64,000 nucleotides of DNA from an uncultured Clostridia bacterium (GTDB lineage: Bacteria; Bacillota; Clostridia; TANB77; CAG-508): positions 124,001 through 188,000 of the forward strand of contig CANQVJ010000002.1 of the NCBI GenBank assembly GCA_947627295.1, written 5' to 3'. The notes beneath the pieces are model-generated. The model made no database searches and was not told the DNA's origin. It was given only the letters and a program-made list of their open reading frames with translations. Of the stretch, positions 30,679-43,963 are shown one piece after another; within the stretch, counting starts at the first letter, position 1; every line of letters begins with the position of its first letter. The translations under genes and the position numbers were made by a program.

Positions 30679-32055
30679 CTATTTTCCTAAGCAGAATTTT
30701 GCAAATATTTCATTTATTATTTCTTCTGTTACTTCCTCTCCTGTAATCGCATTTAAATCCTCGAGAATCGATTTTATGTGTATAGCTATTAAATCTATTG
30801 GCATATTTTCTAAAATCGATTTTTGGGCCATTTCTGTTTGTTGTTTTGCTTTGCTTATTAAATTTTTGTGCCTTAAATTTGTAACTACAATTTCATTATC
30901 GATTTGTATTTGATTTATTTTGAATAAGTCAGTTATTTTTTCTTTTAGTTCGTTTATCCCCTCTTCTTTTAATGCTGAAATTTTTAGTATGTTTTCTTTT
31001 TGATTTTCAAATTCTTTGTTGTTTTCTGTGATTTTTGGGTTTTCTAAATCACATTTGTTAAGTAAGATTATTGCTTTTTTGTTTTTGATTAATTCTAAAA
31101 TTTCTCTATCTTCTTCCTCTAATTCCTTAGAACTATCGAAGATTGCTATTATTAAGTCTGCTTCTGATGCTATTTGTTTTGATTTTTTTATTCCTATTTT
31201 TTCTACTTCATCTTTGGCGTTTCTTATACCGGCTGTATCGATTAATTTTAACGGAATTCCGTTGATTGTTATGAATTCTTCTATTGTATCCCTTGTGGTT
31301 CCTTCGTATTCTGTAACTATTGCTCGTTTTTCTTTTAGTATTGCATTTAGTAGTGAGGATTTTCCGGCATTTGGCTTTCCTATTATTGCTGTTTTTATGC
31401 CCTCTTTTATTAGTTTGCCGTTATCAAAACTTTTTTCTAGGATTGATAGTTTCTTTTCTACTGATTCTAACATGGTTTGAAGCTCTTTTTGTGTTACTTC
31501 TTCAACATCGTATTCTGGGTAATCTATTGTTACTTCTACATTTACCATGACATCCATTATTTCTTGTTTTATTTTTTTTATTTCTTTTGATAGGCTTCCT
31601 TCTAGCTGTTTTACTCCTGCTTTTGCTTCTTTTTCTGATTTGGCATCTATTATATCTATTACTGATTCAGCTTGTAATAAATCTATTCTACCGTTTAAAA
31701 AAGCTCTTTTGGTGAATTCCCCTGGTTCTGCCATTTCCGCACCGTTTTGCAGACATAGGTCTAGTATTTTTCTAACTATTACTATTCCACCGTGTGAGTT
31801 TATTTCACACATATTTTCTGCTGTGTAGCTTTTTGGCGCTTTGAAATAGCTGACTAGAACTTCGTCTATATCGTTTTTACCTTCTTTTATTTTGCCGTAT
31901 TTCATTGTGTAACCTTTTATTTTTTCTATTGATTCTGGGTTTTTTGGTACGAATATTTTGTTTAGTATTTCGAAGGCTTCAGGCCCACTCATACGAATTA
32001 TTCCGATTCCGCCAATACCCGGTGCCGTACTGATTGAGGCAATTGTTGTTTCCAT
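30679..32055 (-). CDS. mnmE: tRNA modification GTPase MnmE (TrmE)
   Basis: 458 residues. N-terminal folate-binding domain, G1 GKPNAGKSSLL, G3 DTAGI, G4 NKCD, and C-terminal FCLGK with the conserved Cys. The ATG at 32055 follows GGGGGAAAA; an upstream in-frame start 33 nt earlier adds an unsupported FNFFKKGE stretch. Confidence 0.96.
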   Translation of the reverse strand: METTIASISTAPGIGGIGIIRMSGPEAFEILNKIFVPKNPESIEKIKGYTMKYGKIKEGKNDIDEVLVSYFKAPKSYTAENMCEINSHGGIVIVRKILDLCLQNGAEMAEPGEFTKRAFLNGRIDLLQAESVIDIIDAKSEKEAKAGVKQLEGSLSKEIKKIKQEIMDVMVNVEVTIDYPEYDVEEVTQKELQTMLESVEKKLSILEKSFDNGKLIKEGIKTAIIGKPNAGKSSLLNAILKEKRAIVTEYEGTTRDTIEEFITINGIPLKLIDTAGIRNAKDEVEKIGIKKSKQIASEADLIIAIFDSSKELEEEDREILELIKNKKAIILLNKCDLENPKITENNKEFENQKENILKISALKEEGINELKEKITDLFKINQIQIDNEIVVTNLRHKNLISKAKQQTEMAQKSILENMPIDLIAIHIKSILEDLNAITGEEVTEEIINEIFAKFCLGK

Positions 32056-32136
32056 GTTTTCCCCCTTTTTAAAAAAATTGAAAGCCAAAGATAGAGTATA
32101 AAACTCGAACCTTTGACCTTCGATACTTTTATATTG

Positions 32137-32835
32137 TTATTTTTTTGTTGATATTATTATTTTTCTGTATGGCTCTTCCCCAACGCTTCTTGTTTGTACT
32201 TTAGGGTTTTCTTGTAGTTTTGTGTGTATTATTTTTCTTTCATATGGTTTCATTGGTTCTAATTTGATTTCTTTTCTTGTTCTAACTACAATTTTGGCCA
32301 TTCTTGTTGCTAAATCTTCTAATGTTCTTTTTCTTTTTGCTTTGTAATTTTCTATGTCTAAAATAACTCTTGCTCTTGTTTTTAAGCCTTTTCCTGCAAT
32401 TGATGTAAGTATGTCTTGAAGTGCGTATAGGGTTTCTCCCCTATACCCTATTAAATATCCTATTTTTGGGTTTGTGATGTTTACATTTATATATTCTTTG
32501 TCTGGATTTATTTCGTATTTTGTTTCTCCTTCTAATTTAGGCAATATTTCGCTAAAGAATTCCTCTAAGTTTTTCTTTGCTGTTTCTTGTTCTTCAGCTG
32601 TTAGCTCTATTTTCCTTTTTTCTTTTTTTGGCTCTTCTTTATTTTCTTTTTCTGTTTTTTCTTTTAATGTCATTTCAACTTTTACAACTCTTGGTGCTAG
32701 AATACTAAAGAACATCCTTTTTTCTTCTTCTAATACTTTTATATTTACATTTTCCTTTGTTGTTTTAAGTTTTTTTAGGCCGTTATTTATGGCTTCCGTA
32801 GTGGTTTTTCCTTCAGCGATTATTGTCTTTTCCAT
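32137..32835 (-). CDS. jag: RNA-binding protein Jag/KhpB (SpoIIIJ-associated)
   Basis: 232 residues. N-terminal Jag domain, KH domain with IGYRGETLYALQDI, and R3H-type C-terminus with RMAKIVVRTRKEI. Either ATG at 32835 or GTG at 32844 is possible; ATG has the better distance from AAAGGAA. Always next to yidC in Firmicutes. Confidence 0.94.
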   Translation of the reverse strand: MEKTIIAEGKTTTEAINNGLKKLKTTKENVNIKVLEEEKRMFFSILAPRVVKVEMTLKEKTEKENKEEPKKEKRKIELTAEEQETAKKNLEEFFSEILPKLEGETKYEINPDKEYINVNITNPKIGYLIGYRGETLYALQDILTSIAGKGLKTRARVILDIENYKAKRKRTLEDLATRMAKIVVRTRKEIKLEPMKPYERKIIHTKLQENPKVQTRSVGEEPYRKIIISTKK

Positions 32836-32875
32836 TTTTTTCACATTCCTTTCTGTTTGGATAATAATCAGCTTT

Positions 32876-33802
32876 TTATTTATTTTCTTCTACTGTTACG
32901 AATTTATCTAATATAACTCTTTCTGCTATCATTGTGATGTTGCTTACTAACCAGTATAGTGCTAGACCTAATGGTGCTACAAATGCTATTGTTACTGATA
33001 TTATAGGCATCATCCAAGACATCATTTTGTTTGTTTGCATCATGGCTTCCATGCTATCTTCTTGATTTTCTTTTTGGGTTTCTTCACCCTCTTTTTCAAC
33101 TATTATTGGGTCTGTATCCTTTTTCTTTTTATTTTGCATGTTTTCTTGCATTTTTACTGTTAGCCTCATTGAGATAAATGTTGATATTATATATAGTACT
33201 GGAATTATATATACTGTGTAGTCATTCATGTTTTGTTGTGGGATTTTGCTTAGGTCTAAGCCTAGGAAGTTCATGTTGTTTTTAAGTTCTTGTATTTTTC
33301 CAGCGTTTTCATCTTCTTGATTTTTTTCAACTACTTTTTCAGCGTTTCTTATTATGCTTATTTCTGGGTATGTAACTGTTTCTTTTTCTTGTAAATCTCC
33401 ACTTTCTACTAGCTGATTTTTATATGTATCTATTGTTTCTCCTGGCATTTTTTCCATATATGTTAGTGGTGATCTTACCATGTAGAATACTGATAGTATT
33501 AAGATTATTTGTAGTATTGACATTAAACATCCACTGAATGGGCTTATGTTGTTTTCTTTGTATATTCTAAGCATTTCTTGGTTTAGCTTTTCAGGGTCGT
33601 TTTTATATTTGAAGTTTAATGACTTCATTTGATCTTGTAGTTCTGCATTTTTTATCATTGATTTTTGCTGTTTTATTGATAATGGTAATGTTATTAGTTT
33701 GATTATTATTGTGAATATTATCATTGTCAACCCGTAGTTATGTACTAATGTATATAAGATGTTTAGTATATACCCAAATATGTTTGCGAAAAAATTAAAC
33801 AT
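32876..33802 (-). CDS. yidC: Membrane protein insertase YidC/OxaA
   Basis: 308 residues, five predicted membrane segments. NISPFSGCLMSILQ and PLSIKQQKSM match the YidC core. The long extracytoplasmic loop at about 115-180 is charged. No lipobox signal peptide is evident; the chain starts directly with a helix. Confidence 0.93.
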   Translation of the reverse strand: MFNFFANIFGYILNILYTLVHNYGLTMIIFTIIIKLITLPLSIKQQKSMIKNAELQDQMKSLNFKYKNDPEKLNQEMLRIYKENNISPFSGCLMSILQIILILSVFYMVRSPLTYMEKMPGETIDTYKNQLVESGDLQEKETVTYPEISIIRNAEKVVEKNQEDENAGKIQELKNNMNFLGLDLSKIPQQNMNDYTVYIIPVLYIISTFISMRLTVKMQENMQNKKKKDTDPIIVEKEGEETQKENQEDSMEAMMQTNKMMSWMMPIISVTIAFVAPLGLALYWLVSNITMIAERVILDKFVTVEENK

Positions 33803-33814
33803 TGCTTTTCTCCT

Positions 33815-34033
33815 TTATTTTAGTGGATCATACCCTCCTTTTGAGAAGGGGTTACATCTTAATATTCTTATTATGCCTTTTGCCCCGCCTTTTATTACTC
33901 CATATTTTTCTATTGCTTGTATGGCATATTCTGAACAGGTGGGATAATATTTGCAGTGTATATTTTTGCTTTGTAACCATACGGATATGTGCTTTTGGTA
34001 CATTTGTATGGCTTTTATGATTATTTTTTTCAT
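33815..34033 (-). CDS. yidD: Membrane protein insertion efficiency factor YidD
   Basis: 72 residues. [19 protein letters not shown] and [18 protein letters not shown] are diagnostic. Between rnpA and yidC as usual. Confidence 0.96.
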   Translation of the reverse strand: MKKIIIKAIQMYQKHISVWLQSKNIHCKYYPTCSEYAIQAIEKYGVIKGGAKGIIRILRCNPFSKGGYDPLK

Positions 34034-34069
34034 TTTTTATTTTATGAAAAATTTAAGATTTTACAACTT

Positions 34070-34415
34070 TTATGAATTTAATATTTTTGCTTTTTCGAAA
34101 ATAGATTCCATATCTTTTTTTACATCTTCAAATGTTAGTTGTTTAAGATCTACTTCTTTTTTTATTAGGAATATTATTGTTGTTCCGATTTTTTATGCTT
34201 TCTTCTTGCTTGTAGTAATTTTCTCTGATTAGGCGTTTTGCTTTGTTGCGTAAGTAAGCCTTCCCTCTTTTTACGCTTATTGCTAGGCCTATTTCTTTTA
34301 TTTTTTTGTTGTTTTGTGTTATTACTATTGCAAGTTTTTTTCCTGTATAGTATTTTCCTTTTTTTAGTGCTTTTTCAAATTCTTTGTTGTATTTAAGTGT
34401 TCTTGTATTTTTCAT
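34070..34415 (-). CDS. rnpA: Ribonuclease P protein component (one CGG +1 shift)
   Basis: 114 residues with the shift. N-terminal half includes the RNR-like signature RNKAKRLIRENY. The in-frame CGG (C at 34187, codon 77) joins ESIKN to GTTIIFLIKKEVD and the normal ending DVKKDMESIFEKAKIL. Unshifted, the tail becomes RNNNNIPNKKRSRS and lacks the last beta strand and helix. The protein is essential in bacteria studied, so the shift must work efficiently or the truncated form must suffice. Confidence 0.92.
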
Positions 34416-34440
34416 TTTTCTCCTTTACATTTGCAAAGTT

Positions 34441-34575
34441 TTAGGCACTTAGTTTTTTTCTTCCTTTTGCTCTTCTTGATTTTAGTACTTTTTGCCCTGC
34501 TGATGTTTTCATTCTTTTCATAAATCCGTGTTCTTTTTTGTTTTGTCTATTTTTTGGTTGATATGTTCTTTTCAT
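34441..34575 (-). CDS. rpmH: 50S ribosomal protein L34
   Basis: 44 residues: [18 protein letters not shown] at the start, [14 protein letters not shown] and [11 protein letters not shown] at the end, matching L34. ATG at 34575 after AGGAGG. In HGF the triplets CAC GGA keep CGG out of frame. Confidence 0.97.
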   Translation of the reverse strand: MKRTYQPKNRQNKKEHGFMKRMKTSAGQKVLKSRRAKGRKKLSA

Positions 34576-34616
34576 GTTTTACACCTCCTAAGTTTTTCTT
34601 TTTTACAAGTAGTTCG

Positions 34617-34645
34617 ATTATACATTATTTGAGGTCGATTGTCAA
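34617..34645 (-). promoter_or_regulatory. Promoter of the rpmH-rnpA operon
   Basis: Minus strand TTGACA (34640-34645), 17-bp spacer, TATAAT (34617-34622). Confidence 0.8.
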
Positions 34646-34755
34646 GTCATTTTGGACTTTTTTTCACTTTTTTTGCTTGTTTTGGTTTACATATTATTTT
34701 TTATAGGTAACTTTTTTGGAGTTTTCCACAAAAAAAATCTTTTTTCAACAATCAC

Positions 34756-34784
34756 TTGATTTTTGTTTTTTTTTCTGATATGAT
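34756..34784 (+). promoter_or_regulatory. Promoter of dnaA
   Basis: TTGATT (34756-34761), 17-bp spacer, TATGAT (34779-34784). Confidence 0.6.
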
Positions 34785-34845
34785 ATGGAAAAAGCCAGTT
34801 TTGTTTTTCGATTTTTGGGCTTTTTCGACTGATTTTATTAACAAT

Positions 34846-34866
34846 TGTGGATAATTTTGTGGATAT
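34846..34866. promoter_or_regulatory. Two DnaA boxes upstream of dnaA
   Basis: TGTGGATAA (34846-34854, reverse complement of consensus TTATCCACA) and TGTGGATAT (34858-34866), 24 bp before the dnaA start. They may both regulate dnaA and form part of a bipartite origin with the dnaA-dnaN gap. Confidence 0.75.
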
Positions 34867-34889
34867 TTTTACTTTTGGAGGTTTTTTTA

Positions 34890-36242
34890 ATGGATCTTAA
34901 TAAGGATGAACTTTTGGCTAAGGCTAAAGCAGAGCTAAAAAATGAGGTTAGTACTATTGCTTATGAGACTTGGATTAAGTCTTTGGGAATTAAGAGTATT
35001 AGTGGTAATAATATTGTTTTTTCAGTTAATTCTGTGTTTCAAAAGGATTTTATTGAAAATCGTTATTCGGAACTTATTTTGAATACTTTGAAATTTCTTA
35101 CTAATAGAGAGTGGAGCTTTTCGGTTGTAGATGTTTCTAGTGAGCCGGAAACCTCGTCGGCTTCGGAAGGCGAGGCGCCCGTTGCGGTCAATCCTGAAGT
35201 TTCTGCTAATAAGGCTACTTTGAAGCCTGAGTGCACTTTTGATTCTTTTGTGGTTGGTGATACTAACAGATTGGCTCAGGCAGCGGCTTTGGCGGTTTGT
35301 GATAATCCTGGATCTAATTCTTATAATCCTTTGTTTTTGTATGGCGGAGTTGGTCTTGGTAAGACTCACTTGATGCACGCAATTGGTAATAGAATTCTTG
35401 AGATGTATAAGAATTTTAATGTTTTGTATGTTACTTCTGAGACTTTTACGAATCAACTTATTAATGCAATTCAGGAGAATAAAAACGAGGTTTTCCGCAA
35501 TAAATACCGCAATATTGATGTTTTGCTAATTGATGATATTCAGTTTATTGCAAATAAAGTGAAGGTTCAAGAGGAGTTTTTTCATACTTTTAATGCTTTG
35601 TATGATGCGCATAAACAGATTGTTATTTCTAGTGATAGGCCTCCTAGGGAGATTTCTACTTTGGAGGAGAGGTTGAGGTCTCGTTTCGATTGGGGCTTGC
35701 CTGTTGATATTGGGGCGCCGGATTATGAGACGCGTTTTGCGATTTTGCGTAAAAAAGCTCAGTCTTCTAGTGTTGTTATTGATGATTTGATTCTTTCTAA
35801 TATTGCTAATTCGGTTGATTCTAATGTTAGGGATTTAGAAGGTATTTTTAATAAGATTGTTGCGAGGGCAACTCTTACTCACAGCCCAATTACGCTTGAA
35901 CTTGCTGAGAGTATGATTAATGAGTTTATTGCAAAACATGAGAAGGTGATTTCGGCTGATTCGATTAAGGAGACGGTTGCTAAGTATTTTAGTATTTCTA
36001 AGGCGGATTTGGAGAGCAGCAAGCGTTCTAATGATGTTACTTTTCCTAGACAGATTGCGATGTTTTTGTGCAGGTCGGTGGCGAATTTGTCGTTTGATAG
36101 TATTGGTAAGTCTTTTGGCAATAGGGATCATTCGACTGTTATGCATGGTTTTAAGAAAATTGAGTCTGAGGTTAAGTCGAATAATAATACTCGTATGATT
36201 GTGGATAGTGTGAAAAAAATTATTACTAATGATATTGTTTAG
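34890..36242 (+). CDS. dnaA: Chromosomal replication initiator DnaA
   Basis: 450 residues. Domain I WIKSLGIKS, AAA+ Walker A GGVGLGKTHL, Walker B VLLIDDIQF, and C-terminal DNA-binding signature GNRDHSTVMHG. ATG at 34890 after GGAGG; a GTG 45 nt upstream lies within the DnaA boxes and is rejected. All CGG triplets straddle codons. Codons are T/G-rich, unlike the A-rich genes right of 41 kb. Confidence 0.98.
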   Translation: MDLNKDELLAKAKAELKNEVSTIAYETWIKSLGIKSISGNNIVFSVNSVFQKDFIENRYSELILNTLKFLTNREWSFSVVDVSSEPETSSASEGEAPVAVNPEVSANKATLKPECTFDSFVVGDTNRLAQAAALAVCDNPGSNSYNPLFLYGGVGLGKTHLMHAIGNRILEMYKNFNVLYVTSETFTNQLINAIQENKNEVFRNKYRNIDVLLIDDIQFIANKVKVQEEFFHTFNALYDAHKQIVISSDRPPREISTLEERLRSRFDWGLPVDIGAPDYETRFAILRKKAQSSSVVIDDLILSNIANSVDSNVRDLEGIFNKIVARATLTHSPITLELAESMINEFIAKHEKVISADSIKETVAKYFSISKADLESSKRSNDVTFPRQIAMFLCRSVANLSFDSIGKSFGNRDHSTVMHGFKKIESEVKSNNNTRMIVDSVKKIITNDIV

Positions 36243-36560
36243 TTGTTTGTAATATTTGATGTCGATTTTTGAAAATATTGTTTGTAAAAAAAATTGTTTG
36301 CGGTCGGCACGGTCGATTTCTTCTTACGGAACCGGTTGATTCGATATCCACAAGGGGTTGTTTATAAGTGTGTTTATTAATTGTTGAATAGTGGTAAAAA
36401 TTATTTTTTGGAGGTGGTTGTGGAATATTGAAAAAGTTTTCCACAGTGTTATCAACGGATGCTTTTTTAGGGAATTAGCTTTTTCAACATGGTTTTCCAC
36501 AATTTCCACAGTACTTACTACTATTACTACTATTTATTATTTATTTTTATAGAAGGAGAT
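36243..36560. other. Putative oriC: dnaA-dnaN intergenic region
   Basis: No gene. DnaA-box-like sites: GATATCCACA (36343-36352), TTTTCCACA (36437-36445), TTTTCCACA (36493-36501) and TTTCCACA (36503-36510). A local GC-rich patch with CGGTCGGCACGGTCGATT starts at 36301. Position and box cluster fit the replication origin; the strand-bias switch lies 4 kb away. Confidence 0.7.
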
Positions 36561-36566
36561 ATGGCA

Positions 36567-37685
36567 ATGAAGTTTGTTTGTTACAGAGATGATATTCTTA
36601 AGGCTATTAGTTCCGTAAGTAGAGGCGTTGCTTCTAAGACTACTATGCCTGTCCTTGAGGGTATTTTAATTCAAACTAATGATAAAGAGATTAAGTTGAC
36701 TTCTTATGATTTGGAGATTGGAATTGAGGTTGTTGCTGAGTGTGATGTGATTGAACAGGGCTCTACTGTAGTAAATGCTTTTATGTTCGGCGAGATTGTT
36801 AGGAAACTTCCTAATTCTGAGATTAAGTTTTCGCTTGATGATAGGGATCTTTTGGAGATTGAGTGTGAAGGTGCTTTGTACAAGCTGGCTACTATGAACC
36901 CGGATGAGTTTCCTGAGCTTCCTAAGATTGAGGTTGAAAATTCGATTGTTTTGGACCAGATTGTTTTGAAGGATATGATTAAGAGGACGATTTTTGCGGT
37001 GAGTTCGGATGATTCTAAGCCTATTTTTAAGGGAAGTTTGTTTGAGGTTGCTGACGGGGTGCTTTCGATTGTTTCGATTGACGGTTTTAGGTTGGCGCTT
37101 AGGAAACATGCTTTGGCTGAGAAGGTTCCGGATTTTAGTGCGGTTATTCCAGGGAAGACTTTAATGGAACTTAATAAGATTTTAGAGGATTCTTATGAAG
37201 AGGTTCGCCTTGGAGTTTCTAAGAATCAGGCGCTTTTTCAACTTGGTCGTTGCAAGGTTGTTACTAGAATTATTGACGGTGAGTTTTTGAATTATAGAAA
37301 TGTTATTCCTGACGGTTGGGAGACGAGGTTTAAGGTTGACAGGTCGGCTCTTCAGGATTGTTTTGAGAGGATTAGCTTGATTTCGTCTTCTTCGGTTGAG
37401 AGAGAGAAGAAGTATCCGGTTAGGGTTAATGTTGGTGTTGGTAATGTTGTGATTTCGTGCGCGAATCAGACTGGCGATGCGAAGGAAGAGCTTTTTGTGG
37501 ATACTGAGGGGCAGAGCCTTGAGGTTGGTTTTAATCCTAAGTATTTTCTTGATAGTTTGAAGGCGATTGATGATGATGAGGTGTTTGTTCAGCTTGGTTC
37601 TAGTATTTCGCCTTGTATTGTGAAGGCGATTGACGGCGATTCGTATGTGTATATGATTTTACCGATTAGGTTGAAGGAAGAGTAG
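36567..37685 (+). CDS. dnaN: DNA polymerase III beta clamp
   Basis: 372 residues, three clamp domains. KFVCYRDDILKAI at the start and YVYMILPIRL at the end match DnaN. ATG at 36567 gives an 8-nt distance to GGAG; the ATG at 36561 would be only 2 nt away. No in-frame CGG. Confidence 0.96.
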   Translation: MKFVCYRDDILKAISSVSRGVASKTTMPVLEGILIQTNDKEIKLTSYDLEIGIEVVAECDVIEQGSTVVNAFMFGEIVRKLPNSEIKFSLDDRDLLEIECEGALYKLATMNPDEFPELPKIEVENSIVLDQIVLKDMIKRTIFAVSSDDSKPIFKGSLFEVADGVLSIVSIDGFRLALRKHALAEKVPDFSAVIPGKTLMELNKILEDSYEEVRLGVSKNQALFQLGRCKVVTRIIDGEFLNYRNVIPDGWETRFKVDRSALQDCFERISLISSSSVEREKKYPVRVNVGVGNVVISCANQTGDAKEELFVDTEGQSLEVGFNPKYFLDSLKAIDDDEVFVQLGSSISPCIVKAIDGDSYVYMILPIRLKEE

Positions 37686-37907
37686 TTTCCACTTTTTATT
37701 AATGTTTTGTGGAAAGTGGATTGGAGCTGGTTTCTATATATAATGAGGTTTCCACGAAGTGTTAAGGGGTTGTGGATAGTGTGCCAACTGCGTTTTTGGT
37801 TATAATGAATTTATTTTGAGTTTTTATAATTGGAAATAAAAATTTATTATAAAGAAAGATTTTTTATGACAGCGAGACTGATTTGGGATTTGGATTGGTG
37901 AGGCTTG

Positions 37908-40942
<3,035 letters not shown>

Positions 40943-40952
40943 TATTATAAAA

Positions 40953-40990
40953 AAGTGGGTAGTATAAATAAAATACTACTCACTTTTTTC
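40953..40990. terminator. Terminator after gyrB
   Basis: AGTGgGTAGTAT / ATACTACtCACT stem with T-run on the plus strand and an A-run on the other. Confidence 0.85.
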
Positions 40991-41014
40991 AAGTAAAGCT
41001 AATAATAATCATAA

Positions 41015-41264
41015 CTCAGACAAATATACCTAATGTTCGAACCTAATATACATTGCTGCATAAATAAGCTCTATACCAACTATATTCATCATTTGTTCGA
41101 CTACCAATACACCAAAAGTAACCATATTCATCCACTTGGGACTATTAATAACCACTTAATTTTTAGATATAAGAATAATCTTATCTCGAATTTATATCAT
41201 ATAATTTAACCATATACTTGCAATATAGCTTACATACACCATATAAACTCTTATCGCCTACACC
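41015..41264 (-). pseudogene. Decayed coding remnant, possibly of a DUF6273-like extracellular domain
   Basis: Read on the minus strand one frame gives GVGDKSLYGVCKLY, then after scattered stops SQVDEYGYFWCIGSRTNDEY and SWYRAYLCSNVY, a Tyr/Trp-rich ending like C-terminal modules of secreted clostridial proteins. TAA, TAG and TGA stops all occur, so this is decay rather than recoding. The rest of 40.99-41.47 kb holds inverted repeats CTTATAATAC/GTATTATAAG (about 41264-41291) and TAAGCAA/TTGCTTA (about 41313-41329) and no intact gene. Confidence 0.35.
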
Positions 41265-41480
41265 TTATAATACGAAGTATTGTATTATAAGATATATTTG
41301 TTTGATTTTTATTAAGCAATTGTTGCTTAGTAAAAATTTTTGATTAACTATTATTAACCTTACATGATTAGTATGTACAATTATATTTTTTTTATGCAAA
41401 GTTTATGAATAAAAATAGTAGAGAAACTGCAAAACATAGCGGAATGGGTGGATTTGTCGATTTTTGTCGACGAAAAAGTG

Positions 41481-41509
41481 TTGACAAATAGCTCTACATA
41501 ATATAAAAT
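41481..41509 (+). promoter_or_regulatory. Promoter of the second conjugation gene set
   Basis: TTGACA (41481-41486), 17-bp spacer, TAAAAT (41504-41509). A near-palindrome TTTTTGTCGACGAAAAA just upstream could be an operator. Confidence 0.6.
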
Positions 41510-41565
41510 ATAAATAATAAATTTGAAATTTTATTGTCAAAAATCTTTTGAAAGGAGGAAAAAAT

Positions 41566-42132
41566 ATAAAAGAGAAAACAGCACAAGAGTGGATTCCTGT
41601 TGATAGTTTTGATAAAGAAGGTTTCATAAAAATGAAAAATTTAGATATTATTAAAGTTTTGAAAGTGGAGCCAATCAATTATAATCTAAAATCAGATCTT
41701 GAGAAAGAATCAATTTTAAATTCATATAAAATATTTTTAAAAACATGTAATTTCAATATTCAAATTATTATTCAAAGTAATAAGCAAGATTTAAGTGAAC
41801 ATATTAATCAAATAGAAAAAAATATCCAAAAAAAAGAAAATAAAATAATAAAAAATTTAGGAAAAAAATATATTAAATTCATTAATGATATTAATTCTTC
41901 CAAAAAAAATTCTTCAAAAATTTTTTATCTTATTATTTCAGATAATTTAAAGAAAATAGAAAATGCATCAAATGCTGAAGAAATTATAAAAGCAGATTTA
42001 AAAGAAAAGTATTTTAAAGTTAAAGAATGTCTTGCGCGTTGTGGAAATTCCGTAACAGAGGTAGAAAGTAAAAATGAGTTAATAGAGATTATAGATTCGT
42101 TTTTAAATGCAAGAAAATACTTAAATAAATAG
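41566..42132 (+). CDS. TraC/VirB4-N-terminal-like protein, probable AUA start
   Basis: 188 residues. QEWIPVDSFDKEGFIKMKNL and VEPINYNLKSDLEKESIL resemble the N-terminal domain found before VirB4 in Gram-positive conjugation systems (a counterpart of the 407-residue protein in the left cluster, without its helix). AAGGAGG at 41552-41558 lies 7 nt before ATA AAA at 41566. The only upstream start (TTG at 41548) precedes the ribosome site, and the next ATG would delete the conserved start. Hence AUA initiation, or a G-to-A damaged ATG. Confidence 0.8.
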   Translation: MKEKTAQEWIPVDSFDKEGFIKMKNLDIIKVLKVEPINYNLKSDLEKESILNSYKIFLKTCNFNIQIIIQSNKQDLSEHINQIEKNIQKKENKIIKNLGKKYIKFINDINSSKKNSSKIFYLIISDNLKKIENASNAEEIIKADLKEKYFKVKECLARCGNSVTEVESKNELIEIIDSFLNARKYLNK

Positions 42133-42144
42133 GAGGCGATAATT

Positions 42145-43939
42145 ATAAAAAAAGAAAAAAGAGAAAAGAAGAATTTAGAAATAGAAAAAGGATTTTTTTC
42201 AGATGTTGATAAAATTACACCTGCATATATAAATTTAAAAAATCCTAAATATTTAGAAATAGATAATTTATTTTATGGTGGATTGATTGTTGTAAATTAT
42301 TATAGGGAACAAACAGATTTATTATTGAAAGCTTTAATTGAAACTGATATAAATATGAATATTTCAATTTTTTATGAAAAAAAAGACCCTTATAAAACCG
42401 TAAAAGAATTAACATACCACATTGGAAATGTTGGCGTAGAGCTAAAAGAAAATAATCAAAATAGAGAAGATATTGATATAGCAGCTTTTACATATAACGA
42501 TGCAAAATACATAAGGAAAGAAATTCAAATAAATAACGAGGATATTTATAATCTATATATTTATATAAATATTTTTTCAGAAGACGAAAAAAAGTTAGAT
42601 TATTACATGAATAAAATAGAAGGAATTACTCAAAGTAAAGGAATGCAAACACGACGAGCAAATTTTAGGCAAGAAGAATTATTTAAAGCAACACTTCCTT
42701 TTGCAGAAAACCCTAAAGAAGTAAGTAATGTTGCAAGAAGAAATATATTAACATCAGGATTACTTGCAACATATCCATTTATATCATCAAGTATTTTTGA
42801 TAAAGAGGGAATTTTTATAGGTACAAACATTTATAATAATTCTTTAGTTTTTATTGATAGGTATAACACAAAATATAAAAATGCAAATATTTGTATTTTT
42901 GGTACAAGTGGAGCTCGGAAAATCTTTTTATAGCAAATTGCTAATTTTAAGATATAAGTTGGTAGGAATAAAACAATATATCATAGACCCAGATAGGGAA
43001 TACAATAATTTATGCAAAGCACTTGGTGGAACGGAAATAAAAATAGGGCCAACATCAAACACATATATAAATGTTTTAGAAATTAGAAAAGAAAGTATAG
43101 AAGACGGAGAAAATGGATATTTAGCAACAAAGATTTCAAGATTAATAGGTTTCTTTAATTTGATTTTTGGAGAATTAGATGAAGAAGAAAAGGCATTAAT
43201 TGAAGAAAAATTAATAAAAACTTATGAAATGAAAAATATAACTTTTGATGATGATAGTTTAATAAAAAATAATAAATTTAAAAGTCCTGAAGATATGCCA
43301 ATATTGGAAGATTTATATAATATTTTTGGAAAAGATAAAAAGACAAAAAAATTTCAAACAAAATTATTACCATTTGTAAAAGGATCATTAAAATTTTTTA
43401 ATAATTATACAAATATTCAATTAGACAATGAATTAATTGTAGCAGATGTTTACGATTTAGGTGAAGATAATTTAAAATATGGAATGTATTTATTTACTGA
43501 TATTTTTTGGGATAAAATAAAAGAAAATAGAGAAGATAAAAAAGCAATATACTTAGATGAAATATGGAGACTTATTGGTGTAACTTCAAATAAAGAAGTA
43601 GCAAGCTTTATTTATAAAATATTCAAAACAATAAGAAAGTATGGTGGAAGTAGTATTGCAATAACACAAGATATATCTGATATTTTTAGTTTGGATAATG
43701 GTACATACGGAAAAAGTATTTTAAATAACTCTAGTATAAAAACATTTTTTTCCTTAGAAGAAGAAAATATAAAAATTTTAGGAGAATTTACAAATTTAAC
43801 CGATAAAGAAAAAGTGGAAATAAAATCATTAAAAAGAGGAGAAGCACTAACTTTTGTTGGAAATGATCATATACTTGTTAAAATAGAAAGTTCAAAAGAA
43901 GAAAGAGAAATTATTGATAATTCAAAAAATAAAAAATAA
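42145..43939 (+). CDS. VirB4-family ATPase of the second set (one CGG +1 shift, AUA start)
   Basis: 597 residues with the shift. VDKITPAYINLKNPKYLEID begins the VirB4 core; Walker A is FGTSGA-GKSFYSKL where the central Gly comes from CGGA (C at 42916, codon 258); Walker B AIYLDEIWRLIG; then KYGGSSIAITQDISD. Unshifted reading stops five codons later, before any nucleotide-binding site. AGGAGG at 42131-42136 is 8 nt before ATA AAA (42145), with ATT at 42142 as alternative; no ATG, GTG or TTG occurs until codon 47, inside the conserved region. Confidence 0.88.
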
Positions 43940-43963
43940 TTAATAAAAAATTAGGAGAATGAT

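Noticed and set aside
37866..37901. An 11-codon ORF just before recF as a leader peptide
   Set aside because: No ribosome site and no attenuator structure; it appears fortuitous.
41015..41264. Stop-codon recoding in the relic behind gyrB
   Set aside because: TAA, TAG and TGA all interrupt it, while all three end normal genes here.
41403..41678. A 91-codon minus-strand gene opposite the TraC-like gene
   Set aside because: Low-complexity Phe/Ile-rich reading with no ribosome site; it is opposite a conserved protein and promoter.
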